64,000 nt of DNA from Paracidovorax konjaci (GCF_900112675.1 NZ_FOMQ01000008.1:1-64000); one strand, 5' to 3'; positions 1-10,260 are shown, counted from the stretch's first letter. A program made the numbers and translations. The notes: generated by a model from the letters alone, not told the origin.

Positions 1-141
1 AGTTTTTACCACCAGCGCAACTCTCAGCAATCTTTCTTCAACCACCCCCACCAACCAGAACCACCGCGCCTTCGTCTCCTACAGCACTCTCAGCAATTCC
101 TCTTAGCGAAGCCCGCTAGTATACACACGAACCCATGGCCG
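1..141. other. Intergenic sequence before gshB, no gene seen
   Basis: This leading stretch is less GC-rich than the rest and is rich in A and C on the plus strand. A short motif, CTCTCAGCAAT, occurs twice (about 20-30 and 87-97), so there is a weak imperfect direct repeat. I see no coding frame, tRNA or clear terminator. It lies downstream of the stop of gshB, and the window edge hides what is beyond. Confidence 0.5.
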
Positions 142-1092
142 TCAGGAAATTTCCAATTCTTTTTCCAAGGCGTCAATGAATAGCGCCGGCACATCACATC
201 CAGTCTGCTCCAAGATCTCCTGAAAGCAGGTGGGGCTGGTGACGTTGATTTCCGTCACGCAGTCTCCGATTACGTCGACCCCGGCGAGCAGCATGCCACG
301 CTCCAGGAGCACAGGGCCTAAACGTTGCCCTATTTCGATGTCCCGGTCGGTCAGTGGCCGCGCAACCCCTTTCCCGCCTGCGGCGAGATTTCCGCGCACT
401 TCCGAGCCCTGCGGAATGCGGGCCAAGCAATATGGGACCGGTTGGCCTCCGATGATGAGAACACGCTTGTCCCCCTCAGAGATCTCGGGAAGGAATTTCT
501 GGACCATGATGGTCTGGGCGCCGTCCCGATTGAGGGTTTCGATGATGCTGCCCAGATTCAGGCCGTCGGCCTTGACGCGGAAGATGCCCATCCCGCCCAT
601 GCCGTCGAGCGGCTTGAGGATGATGTCTCCGTGCTCTGCGTGAAACTTCCGCACGTCCTGCGCGTCGCGCGTGACGAGCGTGGGCCCGATCAGGTCAGGA
701 AACTCCATGATGGCCAGCTTCTCGGGATGGTCTCGCAACGCCCGGGGCTTGTTGAATACCCGGGCCCCTTCCCGCTCCGCCTGCTCCAGCAGGTGCGTGG
801 CATAGAAGTACTCGCTATCGAAAGGTGGGTCCTTGCGCATGAGCACTGCGCCAAAGCCAGACAACTCCGCCTCGCGCTCGCCCGCCACGGAGAACCAGGC
901 GTCCGTCTCGCCCGTCAGATGGATGTCACGGACCCGCGCAAGCACCTTGGTGCCCTTGGCCCAGCGGATGTGCCGCGGCTCGCACACGCTAATGGTGTGT
1001 CCGCGGCGTTGGGCCTCCCGCATCATGGAGAAGGTGGTGTCTTTGTAGATCTTGAAGTGTTCGAGAGGATCCGCAACGAAAAGGAGGTTCAT
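142..1092 (-). CDS. gshB: Glutathione synthetase
   Basis: Catalyses the ATP-dependent joining of glycine to gamma-glutamylcysteine, the second step of cytosolic glutathione synthesis. The 316-aa product has the usual GshB length. It opens with MNLLFVADPLEHFKIYKD, carries MRKDPPFD near residue 85, the ATP-grasp loop KPLDGMGGMGIFR near 160, then EGDKRVLIIGG, RGNLAAGG and the C-terminal EINVTSPTCFQE. The open frame extends upstream into benE, but the family start is the ATG at 1092. It lies 25 bp after benE in the same direction, so it may be the last gene of a leftward operon that also holds gshA and kup. Confidence 0.97.
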   Translation of the reverse strand: MNLLFVADPLEHFKIYKDTTFSMMREAQRRGHTISVCEPRHIRWAKGTKVLARVRDIHLTGETDAWFSVAGEREAELSGFGAVLMRKDPPFDSEYFYATHLLEQAEREGARVFNKPRALRDHPEKLAIMEFPDLIGPTLVTRDAQDVRKFHAEHGDIILKPLDGMGGMGIFRVKADGLNLGSIIETLNRDGAQTIMVQKFLPEISEGDKRVLIIGGQPVPYCLARIPQGSEVRGNLAAGGKGVARPLTDRDIEIGQRLGPVLLERGMLLAGVDVIGDCVTEINVTSPTCFQEILEQTGCDVPALFIDALEKELEIS

Positions 1093-1117
1093 GGTCGTCA
1101 AGCTGCAAAGAAGGGCA

Positions 1118-2320
1118 TCAGGCGCCGCTGGCGCGGCGGCGCCCGTACTGTTGCACAAATAGCGTGAGCACGCCGGCGACGACGCCCCAGAACGCCGAGC
1201 CCACGCCGCCGATGACGACACCGCTGAGGGTCACGAGGAAAGTGATGAGCGCTGCCTCCCGGTACGCATCGTCGCGCAGGGCCGACGTGAGCCCGGAGCC
1301 GATGGTCCCCAGCAACGCCAACCCGGCGATGGCAACGACGAGTTCCTGGGGAAAGGCCGTCAGCAACCCGGTGACGACGGCGCCGAACAGGCCAATGACG
1401 ATATATAGCGCGCCGCAAGCCACCGCCGCGGTGTAGCGGCGCGAGCGGTCTTCGTGCGCCTCGGGGCCCATGCACATGGCCGCGGTGATGGCGCTGAAAT
1501 TGAGCGCGAAGGCACCGAACGGGGCCAGCACCAGGGTGGCCAGGCCCGTCATGGTGACGAGGCGCGAGATGGGCAGCGGATACCCCGCGGCGCGGATGGC
1601 GGCGACGCCCGGCAGGTTTTGCGATGCCATCGTCACGATGAAAAGGGGCAGCGCCAGGCCGACGAAGGCGCCGAGGCTGAATTCCGGTGGTGTGAAAACC
1701 GGCACGGCCCACTCCAGAGGGATGGCAGACACCGCCACCTGCCCCCGCCCCGCCGTGTAGGCGACGGCCACCGCGAGCGTGGCGACGATGGCATAGCGCG
1801 AGACCAGGCGGCGCGCGAGCAGGTAGCTCACCAGCATCAGCACCACCAGCGGCAAGGCCGTCTGGGCCGCGGCGAACGCCTGCATGCCGAACCGCGCCAG
1901 GACCCCGGCCAGCAGGGCCGAGGCGATCTGCACCGGGATGCGGTCCATGGCGCGCTCGAACCAGCCCGTGGCACCGACCAGGACGATCAGACCGGCGCAC
2001 AGCATGAACGCGCCGATGGCTTCGCCCATGGAATACCCGCCGGCAAGGCCCGCGGACGCCAGCACGGCCGCCCCGGGCGTGGACCACGCCACCATCACGG
2101 GCTGCCGCAGGATCAGGGAAGGCACCAGGGAGCACAGCCCCATGCCCAGGCCGAGGGCCCACATCCACGAACTGATCTGGGCATGGGTGGCGCCGAACGC
2201 CTGTGCCGCCTTGAACACCAGGGCCACGGAACTGGTGAAACCGACCAGCACGGCCAAGAAACCGGCCGTTGTCGTCGAGAGGCTGGAATCTCTGAAGAAG
2301 GAACGCATAAGGGGGCGCAT
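1118..2320 (-). CDS. benE: Benzoate/H+ symporter, BenE family
   Basis: A 400-aa very hydrophobic inner-membrane protein with about a dozen predicted membrane segments, matching the BenE family of aromatic-acid/proton symporters. The N-terminal motif ALVFKAAQAFGATHAQISSW and the stretch MVAWSTPGAAVLAS are typical. There are two candidate ATG starts, at 2320 and 2308, and neither has a strong ribosome site. No benzoate degradation genes are nearby, so the substrate is inferred from the family only. It sits between kup and gshB in the same orientation. Confidence 0.88.
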   Translation of the reverse strand: MRPLMRSFFRDSSLSTTTAGFLAVLVGFTSSVALVFKAAQAFGATHAQISSWMWALGLGMGLCSLVPSLILRQPVMVAWSTPGAAVLASAGLAGGYSMGEAIGAFMLCAGLIVLVGATGWFERAMDRIPVQIASALLAGVLARFGMQAFAAAQTALPLVVLMLVSYLLARRLVSRYAIVATLAVAVAYTAGRGQVAVSAIPLEWAVPVFTPPEFSLGAFVGLALPLFIVTMASQNLPGVAAIRAAGYPLPISRLVTMTGLATLVLAPFGAFALNFSAITAAMCMGPEAHEDRSRRYTAAVACGALYIVIGLFGAVVTGLLTAFPQELVVAIAGLALLGTIGSGLTSALRDDAYREAALITFLVTLSGVVIGGVGSAFWGVVAGVLTLFVQQYGRRRASGA

Positions 2321-2338
2321 TCTGTCACCCCGGCCGAT

Positions 2339-2385
2339 CGCTACATTTTTGATAGCGAAGTATCGAATGGATCCGGCGGCATGGG
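2339..2385 (-). repeat. Degenerate copy of the ~50-bp GCCGCC/TTGCTAT repeat
   Basis: On the minus strand this reads CATGCCGCC, then a variant of ATCCATTGAAT, then an imperfect hairpin CGCTAtc...gTAGCG. It matches the layout of the better copies at 11671, 34492 and 59270. It lies between kup and benE, just upstream of benE. Confidence 0.55.
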
Positions 2386-2396
2386 GCCACTCGGGC

Positions 2397-4283
2397 TCAA
2401 ATCTCGATCTTGGAACCCAGTTCGACCACCGAATTGCTCGGCAGATTCAGGAAACCCGCCGCGCCGCTCGCGTTGTGGTGCATCTGGGCGAAGAGCTTCT
2501 CCCGCCAGGGCGCCATGCCGCTGCCGATGGTGGGGATCACCACGTCGCGCGACAGGAAGTAGCTGGTGGTCATGGCTTCGAGTTCGCACCCGCGGCCCCG
2601 CATGAGGGCCAGCGCACCGGGCAGGTCGGGGTCGTTCTTGAAGCCGTAGTGCACCATGACCTGCCAGCAGTCGCCACCCAGCGGTTCGACCTGCAGGCGT
2701 TTGTCGAGGCCGATCCAGGGCACCTCGTGGCTGCGCACGGTGACGAAGAGGTTCTGCTGGTGCAGCACCTTGTTGTGCTTGAGGTTGTGCAGCAGCGCGT
2801 TGGGAACGGCACCGGGCTCGGCCGTGAGGAACACGGCCGTGCCCTCCACCCGCGTGGGGGGGCTCACGAACACGGCGGTGAGGAAGTCGCGCAGGTCGAT
2901 GGCGTCATCGCGCAGCTTTTCGTTGAGCAGTGCCCGGCCGCGCTTCCAGGTCATCATCAGCGTGAAGACGATCGAGCCGATCATGAGCGGGAACCAGCCG
3001 CCCTGCAGCAGCTTGAGCAGGTTGGAGCCAAAGAAGGCCAAGTCGACGACGAAGAAGAAGCCGGTCGCGCCGATGCACAGCGCCAGCGGATAGCCCCAGC
3101 CGTACCGGACCACGAAGAAGGTGAGCACGGTGGTGATGAGCATGTCCAGCGTGACCGCGATGCCGTAGGCGGCTGCCAGGTTGCTGCTGGAGCGGAACAT
3201 GACCACGGCCACCACGATGGCCAGGAACAGCGCCCAATTGACGAAGGGGATGTAGATCTGCCCGGTATCGCGCACGCTGGTGTGCACGATGTTCAGGCGC
3301 GGCAGATAGCCCAGCTGGATGACCTGTTTGGTCACGCTGAAGGCGCCGGTGATGAGGGCTTGCGAAGCGATGACGGTGGCCATGGTGGCGAGCACCACGA
3401 GCGGGATCAGCGCCCAGTCGGGGGCCATCATGTAGAACGGGTTCTTGACGGCTTCGGGGTCGGCCAGCAGCAGCGCGCCCTGGCCAAAGTAGTTGACCGT
3501 GAGCGCCGGCATGGCCACGCTGAACCAGGCGAGGCGGATCGGCTTCTTGCCGAAGTGGCCTAAGTCGGCGTACAGCGCCTCGGCGCCCGTCACGCACAGC
3601 ACGACGGCGCCGAGGATGATGAAGCTGGTGCCAGGGTTGTTCCAGATGAAGCCGAGCGCGTAGTGCGGGCTCAGCGCTCCCAGGATCTCGGGGTGGCCCA
3701 CGATGTGCGGCACGCCCAGGGCCGCGATGGAGGCGAACCATACGAGCGTGACGGGCCCGAAATAGCGCCCGATGCCGCCCGTGCCGCGCTTCTGGACGAC
3801 GAACAGGCAGAACAGCACGACCAGCGTGAGCGGGATGACGGCCGTGCGGAAATGCGGCGAGACCACCTCCAGGCCCTCCACCGCGGAAAGCACCGAGATC
3901 GCGGGGGTGATGACGCCATCGCCGTAGAAGAGGGAGGTGCCGAAGATCCCGATGCCCAGCAGCGACGCCCGCAGCCGGGGTTTGTCCTTCACGGCCTGCG
4001 AGGCCAGCGCCAGCATGGCGATCAGGCCGCCCTCGCCGTTGTTGTCGGCCCGCAGCACGAGCACGACGTATTTCAACGAGACGATGGTGGTGAGTGTCCA
4101 GAAAAGGATCGAGAGAACGCCGTAGACGTTCTGGGGCGTGAAGGCCACGTGGCCCGAGCCGAACACTTCCTTGACCGCATACAGCACGCTGGTGCCGATG
4201 TCGCCGTACACGACGCCGATGGCGCCGAGGGTGAGCGCCGCAAGCGAGGATTTGGAGCTTTGCACTGCAGGGCCCGCCGGCAC
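2397..4283 (-). CDS. kup: Low-affinity potassium transporter Kup
   Basis: A K+/H+ symporter of the Kup/HAK family in the inner membrane. The 628-aa protein has the family signature [20 protein letters not shown] near its start, about twelve membrane segments up to residue ~430, and a soluble C-terminal domain ending with [13 protein letters not shown]. The longest frame starts at a GTG at 4283. A second GTG eight codons in is possible, and neither has a clear Shine-Dalgarno site. It sits between gshA and benE. A perfect inverted repeat lies about 80 bp upstream. Confidence 0.95.
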   Translation of the reverse strand: MPAGPAVQSSKSSLAALTLGAIGVVYGDIGTSVLYAVKEVFGSGHVAFTPQNVYGVLSILFWTLTTIVSLKYVVLVLRADNNGEGGLIAMLALASQAVKDKPRLRASLLGIGIFGTSLFYGDGVITPAISVLSAVEGLEVVSPHFRTAVIPLTLVVLFCLFVVQKRGTGGIGRYFGPVTLVWFASIAALGVPHIVGHPEILGALSPHYALGFIWNNPGTSFIILGAVVLCVTGAEALYADLGHFGKKPIRLAWFSVAMPALTVNYFGQGALLLADPEAVKNPFYMMAPDWALIPLVVLATMATVIASQALITGAFSVTKQVIQLGYLPRLNIVHTSVRDTGQIYIPFVNWALFLAIVVAVVMFRSSSNLAAAYGIAVTLDMLITTVLTFFVVRYGWGYPLALCIGATGFFFVVDLAFFGSNLLKLLQGGWFPLMIGSIVFTLMMTWKRGRALLNEKLRDDAIDLRDFLTAVFVSPPTRVEGTAVFLTAEPGAVPNALLHNLKHNKVLHQQNLFVTVRSHEVPWIGLDKRLQVEPLGGDCWQVMVHYGFKNDPDLPGALALMRGRGCELEAMTTSYFLSRDVVIPTIGSGMAPWREKLFAQMHHNASGAAGFLNLPSNSVVELGSKIEI

Positions 4284-4360
4284 GGCGCCGGGCGGGGTTC
4301 CGGTATTGGGGGACCGCTATTGTGACAAGGTGTGGCTGCCACACCCAGTCGGGCCGGGCC

Positions 4361-4377
4361 TTGTTGCAACGCAACAA
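4361..4377. promoter_or_regulatory. Inverted repeat upstream of kup
   Basis: TTGTTGC-AAC-GCAACAA is a perfect 7-bp inverted repeat with a 3-bp centre in the 146-bp gap between gshA and kup. Its size and symmetry suit a dimeric regulator site, or a small hairpin in a gshA-kup transcript. No T-run follows, so it is not a classical terminator. Confidence 0.35.
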
Positions 4378-4429
4378 CTGTCCCTGGCGCCCCGCGCTCC
4401 GCCGTGGCAGGGCGAGCGGGGCGGCTCAG

Positions 4430-5725
4430 TCAGTCGTAGATCTCGGCCTCGGGGTTGGTGGCTTCGAGTTCGTAGCTGGCCGCGAGCATGGCCAGGCGCG
4501 CGATCACGCCGTACATGTAGAAGCGGTTGGGGGCGCTCGCGCCGGGGCGGGCGCCGGGCTGCGGCAGGTGCGTGCTGTGTTCGAAGGCCAGCGGCACGAA
4601 GCTGGCGCCGGGGGCGTTGAGGTTCTCGTCCACGCCGCGTTCGGCATGCATGCGGTAGAAGCCGCCCACCACGTAGCGGTCCATCATGTAGACGACGGGC
4701 TCGGCCACGGCCTCGTGCACACGCTCCTGGGTCAGCACGCCTTCCTGGATGATGACGTCGCTCACCGTCTGGCCGTCCTTGATGATGGCCATCTTGTTGC
4801 GGGTCTTGCGGTTGAGCGCGTCCAGGTCCTTCGCGTCGCGCACGGTCATCACGCCCATGCCGTAGGTGCCGTTGTCGGCCTTGACGATGACGAAGGGCTT
4901 CTCGTTGATGCCGTATTCCTTGTACTTGCGCCGCACCTTGGCCAGTTGCGCGTCCACGGCCGAGCGCAGGGCCTCCACGCCGTTGCCCTCGGCGAAATCC
5001 AGGCCTTCGCCGTGGCTGAAGAGCGGATGGATGAGCCAGGGGTCGATGCCCAGCAGCTTGCCGAAGCGCTTGGAGACTTCTTCATAGCTCTGGAAATGGC
5101 GGCTCTTGCGGCGCACGCTCCAGCCCGCGTGCAGCGGCGGCAGCAGGTACTGCTCGTGCAGCTCTTCCAGGATGCCCGGCGGGCCGGCGGAGAGGTCGTT
5201 GTTGAGCAGGATGGTGCAGGGGTCGAAGTTCTTGAGGCCCAGCCGCCCTTTCGTGCGCACCACGGGCTCGAGCGTGACGGAATCGCCGTTGGGCAGCGTC
5301 ACGGTGGTGGGCTTCTTGATTTCGGGGCTGATGGAGCCCACGCGCACGTTGAGCCCGGCCATGTTGAAGATGCGCTGCAGCTGGATCACGTTCGCGAGGT
5401 AGAACGTGTTGCGGCTGTGGTTCTCGGGCACGATGAGCAGGTTGCGCGCCTCGGGGCAGATCTTCTCGATCGCAGCCATGGCGGCCTGCACGGCCAGGGG
5501 CAGCATCTCGGTGGTGAGGTTGTTCCAGCCGCCCGGGAAGAGGTTGGTGTCGACCGGTGCGAGCTTGAAGCCGGCGTTGCGGATGTCGACCGATGTATAG
5601 AAAGGCGGGGTGTGCTCCATCCACTCCAGCCGGAACCAGCGCTCGATCGCGGGCATGGCGTCGAGGATGCGCTGTTCGAGCTCGTTGATCGGCCCCGTGA
5701 GGGCGGTGATGAGATGCGGAACCAT
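4430..5725 (-). CDS. gshA: Glutamate-cysteine ligase, proteobacterial type
   Basis: First step of glutathione synthesis, ATP + L-Glu + L-Cys to gamma-glutamylcysteine. The 431-aa sequence is the type found in many beta- and some gammaproteobacteria (the GshA family first noted in Acidithiobacillus), not the E. coli type. It has NNLTTEMLPLAVQAAM near residue 50, RKSRHFQSYEEV near 210, KADNGTYGMGVMTVRD near 285 and PNRFYMYGVIARLAMLAASY near the C-terminus. The start is an ATG. It is downstream of trkH and upstream of kup, with gshB three genes further on. Confidence 0.95.
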   Translation of the reverse strand: MVPHLITALTGPINELEQRILDAMPAIERWFRLEWMEHTPPFYTSVDIRNAGFKLAPVDTNLFPGGWNNLTTEMLPLAVQAAMAAIEKICPEARNLLIVPENHSRNTFYLANVIQLQRIFNMAGLNVRVGSISPEIKKPTTVTLPNGDSVTLEPVVRTKGRLGLKNFDPCTILLNNDLSAGPPGILEELHEQYLLPPLHAGWSVRRKSRHFQSYEEVSKRFGKLLGIDPWLIHPLFSHGEGLDFAEGNGVEALRSAVDAQLAKVRRKYKEYGINEKPFVIVKADNGTYGMGVMTVRDAKDLDALNRKTRNKMAIIKDGQTVSDVIIQEGVLTQERVHEAVAEPVVYMMDRYVVGGFYRMHAERGVDENLNAPGASFVPLAFEHSTHLPQPGARPGASAPNRFYMYGVIARLAMLAASYELEATNPEAEIYD

Positions 5726-5837
5726 GGAAGCCCTCGGAAAGCAGGGAAGGCGGCGGAGCGCCGAAAGTGGAGTCGATTGTAGGGATTTGGGGGCGCGGAG
5801 CAGGTTCGCAAGCCCTGCCCGCGGCCGCCCGCGCCGG

Positions 5838-7334
5838 TCACCGCCGCCAGAACGCGGGCGTGAGCAGGGCCATGAAGCTGAGGATCTCCAGCCGGCCGAG
5901 CAGCATGGCCAGCGTGCACACCCAGAGCTGGAAATCGGTCAGCACCGAATAGTTCGCGGCCGGCCCGACCAGGCCGAGGCCCGGCCCCGTGCAGTGCACG
6001 CTCGCGATCACGGCGCTGAAGGCCGTGACCACGTCGAGGTCGGTGAGCAGCAGCACCATGCTGAGCACCGTGATCGTGGCGGCGTAGACCAGCATGTAGG
6101 CCAGCACGGCGAAGATCATGCGGTTCTCGACCACCGCGTGGCCCAGCCGCACGGGCTGCACGGCGCGCGGATGCACGAGCCGCGTCATCTCGCGCCGCGC
6201 CTGCTGCAGCAGGATGAGCACGCGCACCATCTTGATCCCGCCGCCCGTGGAGCCTGCGCTCGTCGCCACGCCCGAGAGCATGAGCAGGAACACGGGCGCG
6301 AACACCGGCCAGCCGAGGTAGTCGGTGGTGGCGAAGCCCGTGGTGGTGGCGACGGACACGGTGTGGAAGAGGCCGTGCCGCAGGGCATCGAGCGGGCCGT
6401 ATACGCCCTTGGCCCACAGCAGCAGCGCCACGAAGACGCCGCTGCCCAGCAGCGTGCAGACCGTGGCGCGCAGCTCGGGATCGCGCCAGCAAGTGCGCCA
6501 GTGGCCCTTGCGCAGCGCAACGAAGTAGAGCGCGAAATTGCAGCTCGCGAGCACCATGAAGACCACGGCGACCATCTCCAGCAGCGGCGACTGGAAATGC
6601 CCGAAGCTCGCGTCGTAGGGCGACAGCCCGCCCAGGCTCACGGTGGCGAACATGTGCATGAGCGCGTCGGGCATGGCCATGCCGCCGGCCCAGAAAGCCA
6701 GTGCGCAGGCCAGCGAGAACACGACATACACCCCCCACAGCCCCTTGGCGGTCTGGGTCATGCGCGGCGTGAGCTTGGTGTCCTTCACGGGCCCGGCGGC
6801 CTCGGCCTTGAAGAGCTGGCTGCCACCCACGCCCAGCAGCGGCAGCACGGCGACGGCCAGGATCAAGATGCCCATGCCGCCGATCCATTGCATGAAGGTG
6901 CGCCAGAGGTTGATCGACAGCGGCAGGCTGTCGAGCCCGGCCAGCACCGTGGAGCCGGTGGTGGTCAGCCCGGACACCGCCTCGAAATACGCGTGCGTGA
7001 ATCCGATCGGCCGGTCGATGGCATGGAGCGTCAGCAGCAGCGGCAGCGACGCGAACAGCGGCAGCACGAGCCAGACCAGCGATACCAGCATCACGCCGTG
7101 GCGCGGCTGCAGTTCGCGCGCATGCCGGCGCAGGCCGTACCAGAGCGCGCCGCCGCACACGAGCGTGAACCCGAGGCATGCGGCATAGATCGGCCACAGC
7201 CCCTCGCCGCCCCACCAGGCGGCCGCCAGTGGCACGCCCAGCGCGAAGGAGAACATCGCCAGCAGCGCGCCGAACACGCGCAGCACGGGCAGCAGGTCCG
7301 GCAGGGCGTCGGAGAGCGCGGAAGGGATCGCCAT
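5838..7334 (-). CDS. trkH: Trk potassium uptake system membrane subunit TrkH
   Basis: Pore subunit of the Trk K+ uptake complex, working with the TrkA ring just upstream. The 498-aa protein shows the four pore-loop repeats of the family: SGLTTTGSTVL, SVHCTGPGLG, TTTGFATTD and ATSAGSTGGGIKMVR. The open frame runs further upstream into trkA, but MAIPSALSDALPDLL at 7334 is the natural start, five bases after the trkA stop. That spacing indicates translational coupling in a trkA-trkH pair. Confidence 0.95.
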   Translation of the reverse strand: MAIPSALSDALPDLLPVLRVFGALLAMFSFALGVPLAAAWWGGEGLWPIYAACLGFTLVCGGALWYGLRRHARELQPRHGVMLVSLVWLVLPLFASLPLLLTLHAIDRPIGFTHAYFEAVSGLTTTGSTVLAGLDSLPLSINLWRTFMQWIGGMGILILAVAVLPLLGVGGSQLFKAEAAGPVKDTKLTPRMTQTAKGLWGVYVVFSLACALAFWAGGMAMPDALMHMFATVSLGGLSPYDASFGHFQSPLLEMVAVVFMVLASCNFALYFVALRKGHWRTCWRDPELRATVCTLLGSGVFVALLLWAKGVYGPLDALRHGLFHTVSVATTTGFATTDYLGWPVFAPVFLLMLSGVATSAGSTGGGIKMVRVLILLQQARREMTRLVHPRAVQPVRLGHAVVENRMIFAVLAYMLVYAATITVLSMVLLLTDLDVVTAFSAVIASVHCTGPGLGLVGPAANYSVLTDFQLWVCTLAMLLGRLEILSFMALLTPAFWRR

Positions 7335-7339
7335 GCGGA

Positions 7340-8818
7340 TCAGAAGAACGTCGCGCTCACGCGGAAGGCCTTTTCCACCTCGCGCACCAGCCGCTTGTGC
7401 GGCAGGAAGAAGACCACGTGGTCGCCGCTCTCGATCACGGTGTGGCTGTGCGGGATGATGACCTCCGGCTCGCCCGGCGGCACCGACTGGCCCTCGCCCG
7501 CCACGGCCGACGCGCCTTCGCTGAGGCCGCGCACGATGAGGCCCATGTGCACGTCGTGCGGCAGGTGGATGTCGGCCACCTTGCGGCCGACCACGCGCGA
7601 GCTCTTGCGGTCGCCGCGCGCCACGATCTCCAGCGCCTCGGCCACACCGCGGCGCAGGCTGTGCACCGCCTGCACGTCGCCGCGGCGCACGTAGGCCAGC
7701 AGTTCGCCGAGCATCGCCTGCGCGGGCGAGAGCGCGATGTCGATCTGCGTGCCGTGCATGAGGTCGGCGTACGAGCGGCGGTTGATGAGCGCCAGCACCC
7801 GGCTCGCGCCCATGCGCTTGGCGAGCAGGCAGGCCATGATGTTGTCCTCGTCGTCGTCGGTGATCGCAAGGAAGAGGTCCACGTCCTCGATGCACTCGTC
7901 GCCCAGCAGGTCCTCATCGGTGGCGTCGCCCTGCAGCACCAGCACCTCGGGCGGCAGCACCGAGGCCAGCGCGATGCAGCGGTCGGGATCCGATTCGAGG
8001 ATCTTGATGTGGAAGCCGCCCTGCTGCGCGAGCTGCCGCGCGAGCCGCAGGCCCACGCGGCCGCCGCCCGCGACCATGATGCGGCGCACCGGCCGCGTCG
8101 CCAGGCCGTCGCGCTGGTGCAGCGCCGCCAGCACCTGCGGAATGCGCTCGCGCGCCGCGAGCACGAACACCTCGTCGCCGGCCTCGATGCGCGTGGCGCC
8201 GTCGCAGGCCACGAACCGGTCGGGCTCCTCGGGAAAGCGCCGGTAGATCGCCACCACGCGCATGGCCACATCGGGCGCGCTGGCACGCACATCGGCAATG
8301 CGCATGCCGACCACGGGCGCACCGCCGCGCGCGCGCACCGAGACGAGGCAGGCGCGGCCACCGGCGAATTCGCGCACCTGCAGCGCTTCGGGATACTGCA
8401 CGAGCTTGCCGATGTAGCGCGTGAGCGATTCCTCGGGGCAGATGATGCGGTCGACCGCGAAGCCTTCCTTGCCGAGCATCGCGCCGCCGCGATCCTGCGA
8501 GGCGTCGAAGCCGGAGGAGCGCACGCGCGCGATGCGCGTGGGCACGTTGAAGAGCAGGTGGGCGATCTTGCAGCACACGAGGTTGGTCTCGTCCAGCGCG
8601 GCACAGGCGATCAGCAGGTCGGTGTCGGCGGCGCCGGCCTCGGCCAGCACTTCGGGGTCGATGCCGCTGCCCACCACGCCGCGCAGGTCGAAGCGGGCCT
8701 CCAGGTCGCGCAGGCGCTGGCCGTCGGTGTCGATGACGGTGATGTCGTTCTGCTCGGACACCAGGCTGTCGGCCACGCTCTCGCCCACGCGGCCCGCGCC
8801 CAGGATGATGATCTTCAT
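7340..8818 (-). CDS. trkA: Trk system potassium transport regulator TrkA
   Basis: Cytoplasmic nucleotide-binding subunit that gates TrkH. At 492 aa it has the usual duplicated build of two RCK_N/RCK_C units. The first Rossmann motif is GAGRVGESVADSL at residue 7 and the second is GGGRVGLRLARQL near residue 240, each followed by an acidic strand end. It starts with ATG at 8818 and runs straight into trkH. The gap to proA upstream is 69 bp in the same direction, so the operon may begin further up. Confidence 0.96.
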   Translation of the reverse strand: MKIIILGAGRVGESVADSLVSEQNDITVIDTDGQRLRDLEARFDLRGVVGSGIDPEVLAEAGAADTDLLIACAALDETNLVCCKIAHLLFNVPTRIARVRSSGFDASQDRGGAMLGKEGFAVDRIICPEESLTRYIGKLVQYPEALQVREFAGGRACLVSVRARGGAPVVGMRIADVRASAPDVAMRVVAIYRRFPEEPDRFVACDGATRIEAGDEVFVLAARERIPQVLAALHQRDGLATRPVRRIMVAGGGRVGLRLARQLAQQGGFHIKILESDPDRCIALASVLPPEVLVLQGDATDEDLLGDECIEDVDLFLAITDDDEDNIMACLLAKRMGASRVLALINRRSYADLMHGTQIDIALSPAQAMLGELLAYVRRGDVQAVHSLRRGVAEALEIVARGDRKSSRVVGRKVADIHLPHDVHMGLIVRGLSEGASAVAGEGQSVPPGEPEVIIPHSHTVIESGDHVVFFLPHKRLVREVEKAFRVSATFF

Positions 8819-8887
8819 GCGGAAAGGACCGGAGAGGAAAGGAAGGGAGAGGGGTGGGGGCGCAGGCCGGTGCGGCCCGCTCCGGCC

Positions 8888-10168
8888 TCAGGTGCGGATG
8901 TCGCCCTCGCCGAGCACCACCCACTTGAGCGACGTGAGCCCCTCGATGCCCACGGGGCCGCGGGCATGGAACTTGTCGGTGCTGATGCCGATCTCGGCCC
9001 CCAGGCCGAACTCGAAGCCGTCGGCGAAGCGCGTGCTCGCGTTCACCATCACGCTGGCCGAATCCACCTCGCGCAGGAAGCGCTGCGCATGCATGTGGTC
9101 GCGCGTGAGGATGGCGTCGGTGTGGTGGCTGCCGTAGCGGTTGATGTGGGCGATGGCCTCGTCCAGGCCGTCCACCACCTTGATGCTGATGATGGGCGCG
9201 AGGTATTCCTCCGACCAGTCCTGCTCGGTGGCGGGCACCAGCAGCGCGCCCGGCACGTCGGCCAGCAGCGCCAGCGATTCGGGGCAGCCGCGCATCTCCA
9301 CGCCCTTGGCGGCATAGACGGCGCCGATCTGCGGCAGGAACCCGGCCGCCACGCCGCGCGCGACGAGCAGGCCCTCACTCGCATTGCAGGGGCTGTACTT
9401 CTGGGTCTTGGCGTTGTCGGCCACCTTCACGGCCATGGCGACGTCGCAGGGGTCGTCCACGTAGGTGTGGCAGTTGCCGTCCAGGTGCTTGATGACGGGC
9501 ACCTTGGCCTCGCGGCTGATGCGCTCGATGAGGCCCTTGCCTCCGCGCGGGATGATCACGTCCACGTACTGCGGCATGGCGATGAGGTGGCCCACGGCCT
9601 CGCGGTCGGTGGTCTGCACGAGCTGCACGGCATCGGCGGGCAGGCCGGCCTCCAGCAGCGCCTCCTGCACGAGCCGCGCCAGCGCGCGGTTGGAATCGAT
9701 CGCTTCGGAGCCTCCGCGCAGGATGCAGGCGTTGCCGCTCTTGATGCTCAGGCTGGCGGCCTCGATGGTCACGTTGGGGCGGCTCTCGTAGATCATGCCG
9801 AACACGCCGATCGGCACGCGCATCTGGCCCACGCGGATGCCGCTGGGCTGCTCGCGCATGCCGGAGATCTCGCCGATCACGTCGCCCATGGCGGCGAGCT
9901 GCTCGCAGCCGAGCGCGCAGGTCTCCAGCACCTTGGGGGAGAGCTTGAGGCGGTCCACCATCGGCTCGGCCAGGCCCGCGGCCCGGGCACGGTCCAGGTC
10001 GCGGGCGTTGTCCGCCTGCAGCGCGTCGGTGCTCTCGCGCAGGCGGCGGGCCAGTGCCAGCAGCGCCCGGCGCTTGACGGCAGACGGCGCCCGGGCCATC
10101 AGCGCGGAGGCGGCCTTGGCCTGGGAACCGAGGGCATGGAGGGTTTCGGCGATGTGCGGCGCGTTCAT
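8888..10168 (-). CDS. proA: Gamma-glutamyl phosphate reductase
   Basis: Second step of proline synthesis, reducing glutamyl-5-phosphate with NADPH to the semialdehyde. The 426-aa protein has the aldehyde-dehydrogenase-like fold, with [12 protein letters not shown] near 117, the catalytic cysteine in PCNASEGLL near 255, and the C-terminal [15 protein letters not shown]. The frame extends 45 codons upstream, but [14 protein letters not shown] is the family start. proB is not adjacent. A small unknown gene is divergent, 92 bp away. Confidence 0.96.
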   Translation of the reverse strand: MNAPHIAETLHALGSQAKAASALMARAPSAVKRRALLALARRLRESTDALQADNARDLDRARAAGLAEPMVDRLKLSPKVLETCALGCEQLAAMGDVIGEISGMREQPSGIRVGQMRVPIGVFGMIYESRPNVTIEAASLSIKSGNACILRGGSEAIDSNRALARLVQEALLEAGLPADAVQLVQTTDREAVGHLIAMPQYVDVIIPRGGKGLIERISREAKVPVIKHLDGNCHTYVDDPCDVAMAVKVADNAKTQKYSPCNASEGLLVARGVAAGFLPQIGAVYAAKGVEMRGCPESLALLADVPGALLVPATEQDWSEEYLAPIISIKVVDGLDEAIAHINRYGSHHTDAILTRDHMHAQRFLREVDSASVMVNASTRFADGFEFGLGAEIGISTDKFHARGPVGIEGLTSLKWVVLGEGDIRT

Positions 10169-10260
10169 GGGGCGTGATTTTGACGCATCGGCGCTGCCAC
10201 CTGCCCGGCCCGGGTTTCCGCGCGGCCCGCCACGCCCCGGCTTTGCTACCCTCGCGCGCC

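Noticed and set aside
1-141. Part of an rRNA or tRNA gene at the window start
   Set aside because: No cloverleaf or rRNA signature is visible; only a weak CTCTCAGCAAT repeat.
7178-10177. Very long plus-strand open frame (999 codons) opposite trkA and proA
   Set aside because: It is antisense to well-recognised genes, its product is His/Arg/Ala-rich with no family similarity, and such frames are expected in third-position GC-rich DNA.
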